A stretch of DNA of 43,739 nt, taken from assembly GCA_025765595.1 (NCBI GenBank), contig JAIVFH010000230.1, forward strand, positions 1 to 43,739. The letters are read 5' to 3'. The notes beneath the pieces were generated by a model. The model was given only the letters and a program-made list of their open reading frames with translations, was not told the DNA's origin and did no database searches. The DNA comes from Obelidium mucronatum. Lineage: Eukaryota; Chytridiomycota; Chytridiomycetes; Chytridiales; Chytriomycetaceae. A program made the translations under genes and the position numbers. This document shows positions 1 to 10,833 of the stretch, in pieces (within the stretch, counting starts at the first letter, position 1; every line of letters starts with the position of its first letter).

Positions 1-15
1 GTGAAAACCAACTCG

Positions 16-1536
16 ATGTCCTTTTTCAGCAAACTCTCGGCAAAAGCCAACTCAGCTGCGTCCAAACTTGCCACTCAAGTAGACGGCGCTGCCAAGTCGT
101 TTGGAACTAGAATTGACGAGGTTCAAGTGGCGATCACCTTACTCACATCCTAACATATTACTCCTTTCTTGGGCTCTTAGGCTGTTGCCAAGCAGAAGGA
201 AACAACACCTACTGGCCAAGTCTTCAACCAGGACTTTTCTGGTGAATGCCAAAGAGCGGCTACGATCATCACGGACTTTATTGGCCCACAGGCTGTTGCT
301 GATGCTGCAAACGGTGGCTTGGACCATTCTATCCCAGGACATGTCATCAGTTAAGCTAGGAACTCTATCAATCACATTGAATGCTAACTTATATGGGATT
401 CAGCCAATGCAAAGGGGCTGGCCATTCTTCAAGTTGTTCGAGCTGGTATTTCAATCAGTGGTAGATATGGATCCGGTGTAGTGATCGCCCGTCTCCCTGA
501 CGGCTCCTGGTCAGCTCCAAGTGTTGTTAAAACCGCTGGACTTGTAAGTTGATCTGTTTGTGCAAACTCCACCAACGTATCTGCTTCCTTTAGGGGGTTG
601 GATTTCAAATTGGTGCGGATATCACAGACTTTGTCATGATTTTGAACACCGCAGAATCCGTCAAGGCGTTCTCTCAAGGTGGTGACATCAAAGTTGGCGG
701 CTCTCTTTCTGGTAAGACTAAGTTCGAGGAAAACTCTTGCGTCTTAGTAAAACCGTCTTTCTCCCTCTCAGTTGCTGCAGGTCCAATTGGGCGTTCGGCC
801 GAGGCTTCCACCAGTATCACAAACGTGTCTCCCATCTTTTCATACTCGAAAAGCAAGGGCTTGTTTGCTGGTGCCTCTTTGGACGGCTCTGCTGTCATGG
901 AAGGCAAAGAAATCAATGAAAAGTACTATGGACGTCTTATTTCCGCACAAGAAATCCTGTCGGGCACTGTGGAGCGTCCGGCAGTTGCTGAAGGCTTGTA
1001 CAAGTTGGGTATATTGTTGCTCCGTGAATATATTTCTAACTTCACACGTAACTAGAGCTCTTGATGCGCGTTTGAAGCAGGAGTCCGAAGCGGCTCTTCC
1101 TCCAGCGCCTGTTCCCGCAACTGAGACTACCACCACCACCGAGACTACTCCTACTGCTGTAACAACTGCGGCGGCGTCTACCGCTGCCACGGTTGTTGTT
1201 GCCGCTGCCGCCGTTGCCCCTGCCGCTGAAGTACCAGTTTATGCTCCAGTCCCAGATGTTACCAGCAGTACTACCACTGAAGCTCCATTATATGCTCCAG
1301 TTGCAACAATTCCCGAAGCTGCTCTATCTGGAACGTCTGAGGCCTTGGTATCGGCACCATCTACTTTGGAGGCATCGGTTACTGCTCCTGAAGCCAAAGT
1401 TTCGGTTCCACAACCTGAGGCAGTTATTGAAACACCTGCTCAAGCTTCTTCTGCGGTTGAAACACCTGTTCCAGTTACCACTGCTGTATCTGTTTCTGCA
1501 GCGGCCCCTGCCACAGCTCCGGCTTCTTCACCATAA
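16..1536 (+). CDS. SYLF-domain (Ysc84-like) lipid-binding protein
   Basis: Six exons fit without frame conflict: 16-120, 181-349, 404-543, 594-711, 772-1008 and 1058-1536, giving about 415 residues. Introns are 50-60 nt, several with a CTAAC branch site (for example near 150 and 383). Residues about 35-256 form a SYLF (DUF500) domain, recognisable by AKGLAILQVVRAG, SGRYGSGVV and the run ending in SARSYS-like SKGLFAGASLDGS. Known SYLF proteins (yeast Ysc84/Lsb3, animal SH3YL1) bind phosphoinositides and work at actin patches during endocytosis. The last 160 residues are low-complexity Ala/Pro/Thr/Val with repeated YAPV, and there is no SH3 domain as in Ysc84, so recruitment to actin partners must differ or be absent. 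The start is the first ATG in frame; sequence upstream of the window is not visible. Confidence 0.88.
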
Positions 1537-1620
1537 GTTTTTTTGGTCCAAGTCAAAGAAAGTGCAATAAACAGAATTCAATTTTTTCTTCTACATTTAT
1601 TTATATTTTATACGAATATT

Positions 1621-4600
1621 ATGGACAGCCGAACACCGTCGTTTCTTGACCTTCTCGCGGCACCACAACCGGAACAACTCACCTCCTTCGATGACTTCCA
1701 GTTTTACGAGTACTCAAATAACTTGGATGACTCATTCGACCACGATGATGCCCAGATGATGGAACAACCCCAACTATTTGACTTGGAAAGAAACCCCAAT
1801 TGGATTCCAGCCGACATAGAGTTAACTTTTAATACTTAAATTCATTCTGCTTCAACATGTATTTTGTTTGCTTATTCAGAGCTTTCTACTCAGGCTCTTG
1901 ATGGACCAGGCTACAAACTCGCTCAACATTGACAAGCTTTCTCGCCAGCAGATTCTTGAGCCACGTGATCCTATAGAAAACGAGTATGAAGATGGTGGTG
2001 ATCTGCTGGAGGGGAAGAAGCCGGTCTGTCCAGTGGCGGTCGAAGTGAAGGACCGTACGGATTTGATGAAATGGAGATGTATGGAGTTCCTGCTTCCCAG
2101 CTGAAAAAGAAAGGAAAACGCGGTCGTAAAGATGTAGGTACCACGGAAAGGGCTTCTCGTCAGCTAACATACCCTCAGAAAAAGGAAAAGCCGACAGATA
2201 TCGACTTGTTGATGGGCCAAGTAACGCATCTATACGCCAGCAAAGACTATCTGCAAGCATTCAAGGTACTGCACGAAGTAATTCGCTCAGACCACAAAAA
2301 CGCGGCTGCTTGGAAGCTTTTGGCGGTCGTTCACGATGAATTGGGAGATCCGGCCAAAGCTCTTCAGGCAAACTTTATTGCCGCTCATTTGGATCCAAAA
2401 GATGCAGGATTATGGAAGAGATTGGCTGAAGTTTCAAAGTAAGCGCTGAATCTAGCTATTTTTGTTTCTAATCGAAGGACAAACCTCTCCACTCTCCAGC
2501 GCGAACGGAAACTTGACTGACACACTGTATTGCTATTCAAAGGCGATAAGTGCCGACCCAACTGATACCGAGTCCTGGTTTGAGCGCTCAATCATCTACA
2601 TGGACCAAAACATGCTCTATAAAGCCATCCACGGCTTCACCGCCATCCTTCAAGTAACCCCCTTCGATATGAAGTCCATAAAAGAACTTGCGCGTATTTA
2701 TATTCAACTTCGTGAATCGCACAAGGCTATCCGTCTATTTGAAAGCGCAATTGAAGCGGATGTTAAAGATCCTTTGCCTCTCTATGAAGAAGACGAAGAT
2801 TTCGATGAATCAGAGCAGCCGCCCGATTCACAGAAACGGAGATGGAGAATGGGTTATGAAGAGCTCTTGAATCTATTGGAGCTTTACATTGACGTTGGAG
2901 AATATGACAAGGGAGCAGATGCTGCTGAGATTGTTGTTGGAAGATTAGAGACGGGAGTATCAGGGGATTCTTTGAATCCACAGCATTATGTTGGAAGCTA
3001 CAGGATTGCCGATTCGATTTATGAAAACGTTCCCATCGAGATTCGAATCAAGCTTGGTGTCTGTAAGCTTTGGCTGGATGACCCCAATGCGGCAAAGGTT
3101 TGGTCAATTTCCTACTGCTCGGTTTCACTTAAACATTTTCTTTTTATCTTTTTCGCGTTCCAAAGTTACACTTTGACGCGCTGCTTGAATTGGAAGTGGA
3201 TGACTATTCAGATCTATTCGTTGAAGTGGTCGATGCATACATGAAGAAGCGAATGTTTGCTCTGGCAGTAGGAATTTTGGAACATGTTGTCAAAAACGAA
3301 AAGGTGCCACTTCCAAGTTATTCATGGTCAAGGAAAGTTAAATTAAAAAACACATCAGATGAACGTTGCTTCTATTTGGGCGAAAATGGCTGACTGCTTC
3401 CAACATTTGGGACGTCTTGAGGATGCGGTTGAGCTGTACAAATCAGGTTGGTTTGACTAAACGACTCAAATTATTTACTGACTACCGCCCGTTCTTTTTG
3501 ACTAGCTATTGAGGTTGATCCGAGAGAGTACGACTGGCAGCTCCAGCTTGCTGAAATATACGAGGCACTTGGAGATCCCGCGCGTGCAGTAGAAATTGTG
3601 AATCAAGTGAACGAATTGACTAAAGAAGACGTTCTTGAAACGGCGAGAAAGCCACGTAACCATAGGCGACGCGCGTCAAACAATCCAACCCAGCAAACGC
3701 AATCGCAAAAGCAGTCTCAGGATAGCGTGGGAACAGTGGACGAATCGGTCGCGTATGGCAGTGATAGCGACGAATATTCGGAGGAAAATGGAAATGGAAT
3801 GCAATCAGAAAGCACGCAAGCAAGCAATGTGCAAGGATTTTTGAAACCACGCAAATCCAATCGTGGTATCCAGGAAGATAGGGCAGTCTTTCTGGCAGCG
3901 GAGCGTCTCGCGATTTCCGAAACCAAGGAATGGTTTAACAAAATGTTATCTCTTGAGGCTAAAGTAGGCGAAGTTGTGAAGCGAGCGGATTTTGTTCGGT
4001 TTGCAAGAAAATTGGTCATTCGTTTCCAAAAGGAGAGGCTCTTTTATCCAGCTGAAAGATCTCGATTGTATGCACCGAAAGGATATCACGGAGACGAAGA
4101 CCGCAGCAGTTAAGCGCCTGGATTCTTGATAACCATCCACTAAATCTCGAAGTAGTCATGTATCAAGGACTAATGTTTGGCCAGTGGTTTGAAATATTCG
4201 TCAAGGTAGTCTTGAAATAACAAATCCGTCGAGAGACTTTTAACGCTATTGTTTTAATTAGTGTGCCATGGCTCTTACAATGGATAAACGGGATGAAGAT
4301 GCGTACCTCACCTTAAAAACCGCATATGACGCCAACATTTTCTATCATAACGAAACACTGCGACTACAGTTAAAATTATACATGCTTGGTAAGTTACTTT
4401 GATTTTCCTGCTGTCAAGAACTCAACATTATTCTCAATCAGCCGCGGCTACGGTCTGCGGAAACTATGGTCGCGTTGTCGAACTTACCAGAACGTTTTTC
4501 ATGGAAAAGGTTCACGATAACGACATCTACCGGTTCTTTTGTGCTGTTTTGAATGGGCAAGTTTAATATAAGAAAAAGTATCACCTTACTAAAGTACCTG

Positions 4601-5270
4601 CAGGGGACAAGATGGGGCGTCAGTATTCGCGTCTGACATCTGTGCAAAGCACTTTGCCAGGCAACTCAAACAGTTTGAAGCGCATTTGGCGAATGATCCA
4701 GATTCCGAAATTCACAAAAATCCCATTCTTCTGTTATTATACGGCCATATCCTGTTCTCAGCGCGTTCATACTCGTCTGCTTTGAGTGCGTTTTAATAAT
4801 TCCGTTTTCTTATTTGTTAACTTGCTTCAAAAAGAATTTTATTTGGAGGCCTACAAACTTAGTCCTCGGGATCCATTGATCAATCTTTCTGTTGGATTAG
4901 CTTACTTGCATTGGGCTATGCAGCGGCGTATAGACAATCGGCATCAGCGTATCATACAAGCGTTTACTTTTCTGTATCAATATGAAGAGATCCGAGAATC
5001 CAATCCAGAGTCCATGTACAACCTAGGTCGAGCTTTTCATCAATTGGGGCTTAATAATTTTGCTATTGAGTATTACGAAAAGGTTTTGAACGTCGCGGAT
5101 GTAACTGGACTTGTGGTGAGGGTTTTCTGTTATACCTATCTGATCATCCTGAATTCCCCTTTTTTGTTTAGCCGATTAAAGAGGCAGCATATAATATGGC
5201 ATTAATATTGCATGCCAGTAATTCCGCAGTGTTGGCACAGTCAGTCTTGGACCAATATATACGTTTTTGA
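1621..5270 (+). CDS. TFIIIC TPR subunit (Tfc4/Sfc4/GTF3C3-like)
   Basis: TPR-rich subunit of RNA polymerase III factor TFIIIC (yeast Tfc4, S. pombe Sfc4, human GTF3C3), which binds tRNA and 5S promoters and recruits TFIIIB. Exons: 1621-1820, 1893-2438, 2500-3097, 3166-3303, 3359-3446, 3506-4108, 4156-4205, 4262-4388, 4442-4556, 4604-4785, 4835-5115, 5172-5270. The order is typical: acidic N-terminus, a basic KKKGKRGRK patch, TPR block one, a charged linker, TPR block two, and the diagnostic INLSVGLAYLHWAMQRRIDN segment near the C-terminus. Two oddities: the intron 4557-4603 is GC-AG, and the frame must shift by one base near 2011-2014, where one G appears to be missing. Apart from that site every junction keeps frame. 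Nuclear location is expected. Confidence 0.9.
2011..2014 (+). other. Apparent one-base frame break (G run) in the TFIIIC gene
   Basis: The frame entering at 1893 reads acidic protein up to this G4 run; the frame needed from about 2017 onward is offset by one. Adding one G joins GGDLLEG to EEAGLSSGG and on to the certain TPR frame. No GT...AG intron of workable length and phase was found between 1990 and 2104. Confidence 0.6.
4557..4603 (+). other. GC-AG intron in the TFIIIC gene
   Basis: The exon end reads AATGG followed by GCAAGT, and the acceptor is CTGCAG. Only this GC donor (phase 2) joins the conserved exon ending CAVLNG to the next exon starting GQDGASVFASD. The nearby GT at 4561 gives a different frame that stops. 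A CTTACTAA branch-like sequence lies near 4586. GCAAGT is the usual form of the minor GC donor class. Confidence 0.8.
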
Positions 5271-5339
5271 ACTTCATTTTTTAATTCATGGGAATAATAC
5301 AACTTACGTAAAAATAGTTAAGATACTATTACTTCAATA

Positions 5340-6542
5340 CTATGGAGTGGTTCTGTTCAATTCCATGCCATCCGTTTTAAAAGCGCGCGAATACCCCTTT
5401 CTCAAAAGCACAGAAATCCCGGCAACACCAAAAAGTGCGGCAACGACGATCAAAACAATGGTTGGGGTGCTGAGAGAGCCGTCTGCAGGTGGTGGGTATG
5501 CAAAGTTTGGCAAAGCTGCTGTTGGGTAATTTTTGTATGCACGAAAACAGGGAGAATAGCCATGCTCTTTCTCTTCGACTTGATAGCGGGTAATGGGAAC
5601 CGAAGTCGCACCAACAGAACAATCCGATGTGGAAAAATGCTGCACGTCCACAAAAGTCAATCTTTCTGAGTCGGGTTTCCAATCATTAAGAACCACAAGC
5701 GCCTTGATGGAACCGTTGCTGACAAGTGTACATTGATCGATTGCAACAGAAAACGAATTCAGTGTATCAGGCATGGCACAATCGCCATTCCACAGCTCCG
5801 CATGGGATGCATTTCCAAAAAGAGACTGCTTGGCAGCTTTTGGTTCACTAGAAGCTGTTTCCGATACACAGGAGCGTACGAAGGGGTTGCTTTTCGAACA
5901 CTTGTCGGGAGTCGATGGAACACACTTGAGGGACTTGCCGACGTGTACAGCCGCGGGAGTTCCTGAAGCAAGGCAGTTTCCATCCTTGTAGTAAACTTCT
6001 TCGTACCAGTCGTATGACTGGCTTACTTGGAATTGGAAGCATCTGTTGGATCCTACCGGTGTAAACTTGATGTTCCCAAGTTGACCAACCACTTGCGAGG
6101 TGTCGCAAGGACCATCGAAAAAGTCCACAGTCACCAAACCGTCTTGTAAGTAAGCACGCTCGTACTTGAAGGTATTGGTAATGTTTGAAAATTGGATTGT
6201 CCTGTTTTCAAAGTTGGGAGAACAGGTATCCACACGGTACTGGATGTTGGCAGGAGTAGCTAGTTCGCAGATCCTGTCTCTTGCAGCACTATTTTGGTAT
6301 TGAACCTTTAATCCAGACCCAAGGTATTTGTCTCCAACTGTATTGTATATGGTGGAATTTAAAGTGCCCATACAGGCATCTTGATGAAACCAATTTGGGT
6401 ACTGAACGCTCGCAAGACAGCCAGAAAAGCCAGCAGATGGAGTACATGCACTTGATACGTTGTACAAGATTTTGATGGCTGGCTCCGAGCAAGTTGGATC
6501 GGAGTAAAAGACCGTTATTAATGTGGTGCTGGTGAGTGCCAT
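5340..6542 (-). CDS. Cys-rich single-TM surface protein, unknown function
   Basis: One uninterrupted frame of 400 residues. I do not recognise a named family. Residues 1-355 are Cys-rich with many N-glycosylation sequons (NVSS, NSTI, NRTI, NITN, NASH, NGSI). A loose repeated unit starts with a strand ending F/W-x-D/N-x-x-C, seen at FYSDPTC, FFDGPC, YYKDGNC, LWNGDC and HFSTSDC, suggesting an internally duplicated small disulfide domain. A hydrophobic helix at about 361-380 is followed by a 20-residue basic tail (RKGYSR), fitting a type I membrane topology. No cleavable signal peptide is visible at the chosen start, which is odd for such an ectodomain; an unseen upstream exon could supply it. 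It converges on the TFIIIC gene with 69 bp between stop codons. Confidence 0.7.
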   Translation of the reverse strand: MALTSTTLITVFYSDPTCSEPAIKILYNVSSACTPSAGFSGCLASVQYPNWFHQDACMGTLNSTIYNTVGDKYLGSGLKVQYQNSAARDRICELATPANIQYRVDTCSPNFENRTIQFSNITNTFKYERAYLQDGLVTVDFFDGPCDTSQVVGQLGNIKFTPVGSNRCFQFQVSQSYDWYEEVYYKDGNCLASGTPAAVHVGKSLKCVPSTPDKCSKSNPFVRSCVSETASSEPKAAKQSLFGNASHAELWNGDCAMPDTLNSFSVAIDQCTLVSNGSIKALVVLNDWKPDSERLTFVDVQHFSTSDCSVGATSVPITRYQVEEKEHGYSPCFRAYKNYPTAALPNFAYPPPADGSLSTPTIVLIVVAALFGVAGISVLLRKGYSRAFKTDGMELNRTTP

Positions 6543-6687
6543 TTTTGATTGATTTCAATATTATATTGGAAAAATTGTTTTCCCAACCACCTCTTTTTGC
6601 AAATAATCACAAAATCCAGAAAGCTTGGACCTAATTCCTTGGCTTTTTATGTTTCATTTCTTCAATTCTTCACATAGCATCTTGCCT

Positions 6688-7716
6688 TTACTTTGGACTT
6701 TGTTCATCAGGAGAGAAAGCTTCCAAAACCGCTGTGTTGGATTCCGTAACAGTTCCTCCATTTGATGGAATATACTGTGGAGCCGGAGTTGCATCCCACG
6801 GTGGTATATACGCAGGCAACCCTCTTGTTGCAGTGGAATCCACAGTCGCCACTGTCCATCCACCATCATCTACACATCGTCTTCCGAAACCGTCAACTGG
6901 CAAAATAGCCACGTTTTCATCAATTAAAATTAGCCATTCAGTCATCTGTGGCTTAAATATTGACGTGATTGTATCCAAAAGAGTTTCAGGCCGAACTGTC
7001 GTCGCTCGATGAGATATATAAGCAAGATGGAGGTGCATGTCATCTTGAGTCCACGATTGACAGAGTTTTCGGACATCCTTTTCATATCGTGGCTCCATTG
7101 TTACCCACACTTGAATGAAGCTCCATAACGTAAAAACAATGAGGCACCAGCCAAAATACACGGGGAAAGATGGCGGCAAGAACAATGCACATACTGTGAT
7201 TGTTGATACAATTAAAACGGTAGTGATCCCATTCCTCCATAAGTTGGTGCAGTCTTTTATCGAATGTTGTTTGCTGAGGATCGCGTTCACATCCTTGATA
7301 CGAGACGTGAAAATAAAGTTGCTGATTTTTCCTTCCAGTGCTTCAGGAAGGATTTCGTCGAAAAAGAAAGGCTTGGCGTCGTATCGTAAACGAAGATTGT
7401 GGATCCTTTTCCACTTTCTGTTTGATGGAATTGAAGGCAAAGATGAATTTTCGTTCTGGTATCTTTCTTCAGCCGACGAATAAGGATCTTGTGCTTGTCG
7501 TAGAATCCAGCGACCAATTCGTTGCAGCGTATTGTTGACGGTGGTTTGTACTCCCTGTGTGGGAATAGATGATGCAGAAGTCTCTGCAGGAGTGATCGCT
7601 GTAGATGCGGCTGGACTAGTTTGTTCCTGTGATGCATTCATCGAGAGAATAGTTGGTGTGGCAGTTTGCTCACGCTGAGTCGTTGATGCCATGAGGTTTA
7701 TAAGCTTTTTTTGCAA
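6688..7716 (-). CDS. Hypothetical two-TM membrane protein
   Basis: An unbroken frame of 342 residues; the second Met (MASTTQ, near 7692) is an alternative start. No family recognised. Residues about 1-60 are Thr/Ser/Ala/Gln-rich and probably disordered. A basic stretch (NRKWKRIHNLRLRY) precedes a segment with aromatic residues (KPFFFDEILPEA). Two adjacent hydrophobic helices at about 170-215 (GITTVLIVSTITVCALFL and FPVYFGWCLIVFTLWSFIQ) form a hairpin with both ends on the same side. The C-terminal third contains a possible folded part (MTEWLILIDENVAILPVDG) and a Pro-rich acidic end. It looks like an organelle or ER membrane protein with cytosolic tails, but no function can be assigned. Confidence 0.65.
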   Translation of the reverse strand: MQKKLINLMASTTQREQTATPTILSMNASQEQTSPAASTAITPAETSASSIPTQGVQTTVNNTLQRIGRWILRQAQDPYSSAEERYQNENSSLPSIPSNRKWKRIHNLRLRYDAKPFFFDEILPEALEGKISNFIFTSRIKDVNAILSKQHSIKDCTNLWRNGITTVLIVSTITVCALFLPPSFPVYFGWCLIVFTLWSFIQVWVTMEPRYEKDVRKLCQSWTQDDMHLHLAYISHRATTVRPETLLDTITSIFKPQMTEWLILIDENVAILPVDGFGRRCVDDGGWTVATVDSTATRGLPAYIPPWDATPAPQYIPSNGGTVTESNTAVLEAFSPDEQSPK

Positions 7717-7854
7717 TATGACTCATAAACCCATGTCTAAGGCGACGCGTATCAGCGCCCAATTTTTTGAGGTGCGTTAAAGCTTAGAATTCTAACATAC
7801 GAACAGCTTTATTCTATAGTGCCCCATAGTACACACCTATTCCTCAAAATCCAA

Positions 7855-8484
7855 TTACAACAATAAAGCGGCGACTCCAGCAAAGAAGCCAGCAACAGCC
7901 TGGCTAGCAGAGGATGTCTTTGAGGCAGTGGTGACTGGAGCGGCGGTAGTAGCTGGGGCGGTACTGGCAGCAATGGTAAATTGTGGGCTGAAGCAGACCA
8001 AGTTGGCCTTGGTAGAGTCAATGTACTTGGCTTCAACAGTGTAGTTAGAGCCAGCTGGGATCTGGGGGACAGTCACTTTCGCTTGACCAGCTCCAATTGT
8101 AACGTTGGTGGCGAACGTTCCACCAGAGACTGGAACAATGTTGTTTGGGTTGGCAGCGTTCTGTTTTTTTGTTGTTGCTTGTTATGGCCCAATTTACACA
8201 CTTAAGACAAGAGAAGACTTACACCAATGAGAAGGGTCAATGGGAGAGCATTGTAGGCAGCATCTCCGTTAACAACCTGCCAAGTAATGGTCTACGGGAG
8301 GGCATTTAGCTTAATGAGATACACATTCAATTCGACTACGCACGTATTCGGTTCCTGGGGTCAGGACCTGTCCCTTGACTGGTGCAATGATGGACACGGA
8401 GGCGTTTCCAGTGGTTGTGCATCCATCTCTTTGAGCACTGACGACAGCAGCAATGGCAGACAGGGCGGCAATGGTGAACTTCAT
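7855..8484 (-). CDS. Kre9/KNH-like GPI-anchored secreted protein
   Basis: Three exons: 8484-8344, 8291-8223 and 8160-7855, giving 171 residues with all junctions in frame. Residues 1-17 (MKFTIAALSAIAAVVSA) are a clear signal peptide. Residues about 20-125 match the Ser/Thr-rich GPI family with Kre9/KNH domain: the conserved TITWQV followed by NGDAAYNALPLTLLIG, then TVPQIPAGSNYTVEA. A Thr/Ala/Ser-rich stalk leads to a final hydrophobic stretch (AVAGFFAGVAALLL), as for GPI attachment. In fungi this domain occurs in cell-wall proteins linked to beta-1,6-glucan assembly; the exact role here is inferred only from the domain. The first donor is GTGCGT, a form used repeatedly in this window. Confidence 0.85.
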
Positions 8485-8607
8485 TTGATTTTTTTCTTTT
8501 GCAAATAAGAAACACCCCATCGCGAAGCACCCCATGCACGTGCCCAAGGTTCGAATTTTGATTAAAACAGGTCAAAGTTTATTTCAAAACGTCTGTTGCT
8601 GCACTCT

Positions 8608-10078
8608 TCACGAATACATGTCGTCTCCAAAACCAGGTGGTGGCATCTCGTCATTATCTGGTCCCATTCTAACCCAAACGAAAAAAAAAACTTAATCCAC
8701 ATAACAACTGAAGGAATTATTCACCTGTATCCCCCAGCACCACCTCCTCGCCCTCCACCCCGTCCACCAAAACCGCCGCGACCGGGAATACCACTTATAC
8801 CACCAGGAAATCCTCCACCCATGCCACCGTCACCAAACGGATTTCCAACTCCTCCAAACCCTCCTCTATTCCCTCCACCTGGATACATACCAGGTCCGCC
8901 ACCAAACGGTCCAATTGGCTGGAGAAAGAAGAATGTTTCAATCCAAATGGATAATAAAAATATCAAATGGTTAATGAAAACAAACATCGAAACGGGCATT
9001 TGGAGGAACCGCTCCAGGAGGTAAAATTGCGCCTGGTCCACCATAAAGACCACCAGGAGGACCTCCGAAACCACCTCCGCCACCGCCAAACATTGGATGG
9101 TCTGGTCCAACATGCATTCCACCACCAGGATGCATACCACCGAATCCACCTCTGAGGTAAATGAAGTTGGTTGAAAAAAAAGAGGAGTGAGCTCTGAAAT
9201 CATCAATACTGAACCTTAGTGGAATCAATCCGGGAGCAGCACCAAAAGGATCCAAGTCGATATCCCCGGTTCTATATCCAGGAATAGGCCTTCCTGGATA
9301 TCCGCGACCAGGATATGGCGGTGCGTACCCTCCATCCTCTTCTCTCCCATAATCTCTCAACGGGTCGCGCCGGGAGCTGCTCCCCCCAACAGTATTATCG
9401 CGCGAACTTGATGACGAACTAGCTTCATAACCTTCCTTATTGAGATTCGGCGCGACCTTATCAACAATCGTCGTTTTGAACTGGTACAAAACTCCCTCCA
9501 ACCCATTCACACCGTCAACAAAAAGAGGAAGAAATGGATTTTCATCTGCTGCCAACACTGGAGTCTCACTCTCGACAGATGCAGAAGATGGTACGGATGG
9601 AATTTTCCAAGGGAATGTCGTAGCGTCTTTGAACGTGGATCGAAGTGAATATTCATGAGAATAAATAGATCCATCCTAAGATAATTTGAGGGATTTTAAA
9701 GTCTTGCTGATCTTTCCCTATTTTTTTTTTTTTGAATTTTACCTCCACAGCCACGCAATGAACCAACAATTTATCAGCAAGGACGACTCCCTTCAGAACA
9801 AACGAAAGCGACGATCTCTCATGCGAATATTTCAAAGAATATGCTTCGGGAGTGCTATTCCAGGTTGCGGGGAGAACATTCGACGTTGGGGTATCTGGTG
9901 AGGAGGTGGGTGGATTCAGCCTGAAACCCAGCGTTTGAAGGTATGCGTGGAGAAAGGCAAAGAGAAGGTCAGAGGCCTTTGAAACAGTTTTTTCAGACGC
10001 CTGGTCAGATGTTTCGACTGGAGGGATTGCGGCAAGGAGTGTGCAACAGACAGTTGAGATGTTTACATTTGGACTCAT
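8608..10078 (-). CDS. PI31-like proteasome regulator
   Basis: Five exons (10078-9743, 9675-9215, 9151-8986, 8918-8725, 8668-8608) give 405 residues with no frame conflict. The N-terminal 150 residues (YLQTLGFRL, YSLKYSHERSSLSFVLKGV, and a second-exon part ending WKIPS) correspond to the FP domain of PI31/PSMF1 and S. pombe Fub1. The C-terminal half is the Gly/Pro-rich PI31 region: DLDPFGAAPGLIPLR, then GG-rich repeats, PNARFDPIGPFGGGPG and the last-exon tail PDNDEMPPPGFGDDMYS. That ending closely resembles the family terminus, which inserts into the 20S core. PI31 modulates 20S activity and proteasome transport or assembly. The tail is longer and more Gly-rich than in human PSMF1 (271 residues). 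Confidence 0.9.
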
Positions 10079-10160
10079 TTGAATTACTCAAAGTTTATAT
10101 TTATTAAGAAAGAGCACCTCTTGTTCTGCAACATCATTTCAGAGCATTTTACAGACTGGT

Positions 10161-10572
10161 TCAAGCCCCTTCGTCGGTACATTCACAGCAACAGCAGAAA
10201 CACGTTTGAGCAGGAACTGTAGTACGCGGCTGGGCGATAAAAAACTTATCAGCAATATCAAAATCCTGCCAGCATGTACTGCACCTGATTATTGAATCGA
10301 ATCGCCTGATTGGATGGAACGCTTGGACCGCTATTGGGTGGATATTCAACGTGAACTTTTGATAATACACCCTTCTTCCCATAGTCGAATTGATATTCGT
10401 ACGAATAGCCTGGAGAAATAATAGAAGCATGCGAAGAAACTCCAACGCCACTTGAACTGGTTGGTGGCACTTGTGTCTTTTGAGCAGGTGGATATGGTGG
10501 GGCAGAGTATTCTGGAGGGACTTCCTCCTGCACCTGAAGCGTCGGATCTTGATCATTTGCTTTCTTGGACAT
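10161..10572 (-). CDS. Small PPxY protein with Cys-rich tail
   Basis: Two exons, 10572-10285 and 10229-10161, give 118 residues; the intron has a GTGCAG donor and a CGCCCAG acceptor. Reading through the donor gives a stop nine codons later. I recognise no family. The N-terminus is Pro/Gln-rich with PPEYSAPPYPP, which holds a PPxY motif known to bind WW domains of Nedd4/Rsp5 ligases. A central tyrosine-rich segment (SYEYQFDYGKKG) follows. The spliced C-terminus ends CFCCCCECTDEGA. Such terminal Cys clusters are often palmitoylated or inserted in membranes (CYSTM-like), so a membrane-attached ligase adaptor is a reasonable but untested idea. Confidence 0.6.
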
Positions 10573-10833
10573 TTCAATTATACGATAATACGAAAGACTT
10601 TGATTGCGATATGTGAGTCCCACGTTTTTTTTGTTTTTGTTTTTTTTTTTTCGGTCGTCAAGGTGAATCAACAAGAGTCCACGTTACGAATAAACTGACA
10701 GAAGCAATTGAATGATATAAAATTTGAAATAAAATTATCAAAACGATTCCAGGTGCTTGGTGGTTTACTGGCAAAAATGCCTCAAATGTCAAGAATGAAT
10801 TGCAAAAAAAGACCTCAAAAAAAAACATAATTA
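10573..10833. promoter_or_regulatory. Divergent intergenic region, PPxY protein / heme peroxidase
   Basis: The two genes face away from each other with 261 bp between start codons, so both promoters lie here. It is AT-rich with a T12 run near 10640 and A-runs just before the peroxidase ATG. No specific factor site is recognised. Confidence 0.5.

Noticed and set aside
8721..9206. Long Gly-rich frame continuing through a PI31 intron, readable as a separate glycine-rich protein
   Set aside because: The frame is the PI31 exon 4 read through its upstream intron; splicing gives the conserved ARFDPIGPFGGG junction instead.
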